Assembly (NCBI GenBank): GCA_027574665.1
Contig: CM050648.1
Span: 43,619,700-43,683,699 of the forward strand
Direction of reading: 5' to 3'
From: Rhynochetos jubatus
Taxonomy: Eukaryota; Chordata; Aves; Eurypygiformes; Rhynochetidae
Length of the DNA: 64,000 bases
Shown here: one piece after another, positions 63,040 through 64,000 of the stretch
Layout: each line of letters starts with the position of its first letter
How positions within the stretch are numbered: position 1 is the stretch's first letter
The notes under the pieces: model-generated
Told to the model about the DNA's origin: nothing
Seen by the model: the letters and a program-made list of their open reading frames with translations, nothing else
Databases searched by the model: none
Translations under genes and position numbers: made by a program

Positions 63040-63545
63040 GAAGCAAATATTGCTTACAGCATCCGAAGGTTGGGTATACTACGTACAGCCTCATGTTACT
63101 CTGACAAGGGTTTCATGTCAAACTGGGGAAATTACATTGTCCCAAATTTTCTCCAACAAGACATCACAGTAGATTATCTGGCTGCCACCACTCATCAGGC
63201 TGCAGCTGCTACCCTGCTCTGTTTGTCTGAACCAGCTCCCTGTATCTCTGCTGAAGTCAGACAGGATGCAGACCGTGCTGGGAAGCGGGTTGGATTAGCA
63301 ATAATAAGGAGGCAGATTGAGCAGCCAGTAAAGAGTCAAACATGACTGGTGGTGCAAATCCAGGCTCACCCAGCCTTTTGTTTGCTGCTCCCGTACAAGG
63401 GCTGCTGGGGTTTATCCATCACAGCATTAAAAAACAGAGTACATTGATGGTTTTGACCTCAACATTATCCCTTTGGTTTAACTTTGACCTCCTAATTTTG
63501 CACCAAAGGGATGTGGTCCTGCTTAAGCATGCCAAGAATTGAGAA
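63040..63545. promoter_or_regulatory. Candidate conserved non-coding element
   Basis: This is a long balanced block with CAGGCTGCAGCTGCTACC near 63198, GCGGGTTGGATTAGC near 63286, AGAGTCAAACATGAC, and two nuclear-receptor half-sites (TTGACCTC at 63454 and 63484). CpGs are scattered through it. Overlapping plus-strand frames in different phases (62912-63172, 63070-63345, 63342-63542) do not chain into a protein. The call is by texture only. Confidence 0.35.
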
Positions 63546-64000
63546 TGTAGGGATCGTTAACGAGAATTTTGTGGCAATGTGTAGAAGCAGTGTATTGCTG
63601 GAAAAATGCTGTAGACTGTGTCTACTTCAAAAGATTTCATAATTCTGCAGCTGTATACAAATGATCCATTTTGTTAATCTGAATTCCTAGGGTCATTAAA
63701 ATTTTTTCTCTCCTCTCTGAAGTAGTTTATTACTTTGAGAGAAAAAAAATCAGTTTAAAGCCAGGTAAGGGAGGAAAGCTGACAAAAACATAAATTAGAG
63801 GAAGAACTTAATTTAAAAAGTGTCAAAAAGGATAGATAGTCTTAGTTCAATAATAAAGCCTGGTTCAAGAGCCTTCTATCTTTAAATAAAGCATTCAAGC
63901 ACTCTATTACCTGTATACAACCAATCTTTGATTTCCAATCTAAGCCTATTTTTGCTTCTTATGTGATTAGCATACAAATGCAACAAAAAAAAATTATGTG
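63546..64000. other. Unique AT-rich sequence at window end
   Basis: I see no gene or repeat apart from short A runs near 63741 and 63985. Confidence 0.5.

Noticed and set aside
1-64000. CRISPR array, tRNA, rRNA, snRNA or known microRNA
   Set aside because: Reading by eye found no regularly spaced direct repeats, no tRNA B-box with a matching fold, and none of the common microRNA seeds in a hairpin that I recognise. A tRNAscan or Infernal run would settle this.
1-64000. A prokaryote-like or otherwise novel gene system
   Set aside because: There are no clustered long frames, ribosome-binding sites or operon spacing. Everything identifiable is ordinary avian repeat or candidate regulatory sequence.

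Overview
The window looks like a piece of a bird nuclear genome. It is AT-rich, has no operon-like gene packing, and its recognisable repeats are CR1 (chicken repeat 1) LINEs plus LTR fragments of avian ERV type. Two CR1 copies carry the diagnostic CR1 3' end, with imperfect 8-base terminal repeats and no poly-A tail. These identifications come from memory of repeat consensus sequences, not from a search.

No convincing complete protein-coding gene is present. Nearly all open reading frames are short, and many overlap in opposite directions or run antisense through repeats. The one stretch with plausible exon anatomy is about 17984-18119 (+), which has a good acceptor, one open frame, local CpG enrichment and a good donor. 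Its protein family is not recognised. The window is therefore best read as a large intron or an intergenic region.

Layout: 1-5080 unique AT-rich sequence; 5081-5990 CR1 reverse-transcriptase fragment (+); 6002-6195 and 7287-7430 two LTR fragments (-); 7.4-17.8 kb unique sequence with conserved-element-like patches; 17.98-18.12 kb possible exon beside a GC-richer patch; 24.3-24.87 kb older CR1 (+); 30.33-30.72 kb and 32.15-32.39 kb two CR1 3' ends tail to tail; 32.4-50.5 kb mostly unique; 50.53-50.82 kb a very old CR1-like fragment (-); 54.09-54.92 kb a nearly complete solo LTR (+); 54.9-64 kb unique sequence with two poly-C tracts and further conserved-element-like patches.

Several patches (near 11.2, 13.65, 14.2, 39.4, 46.1, 49.6, 53.1, 56.8, 60.7 and 63.1 kb) differ in texture from the surrounding sequence. 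They have balanced composition, few simple runs, and clusters of homeodomain, E-box, POU, MEF2 or nuclear-receptor half-site words. This is what vertebrate conserved non-coding elements near developmental genes often look like. It is a hypothesis that needs alignment. I found no CRISPR array, RNA gene, prokaryotic system or new mobile system.
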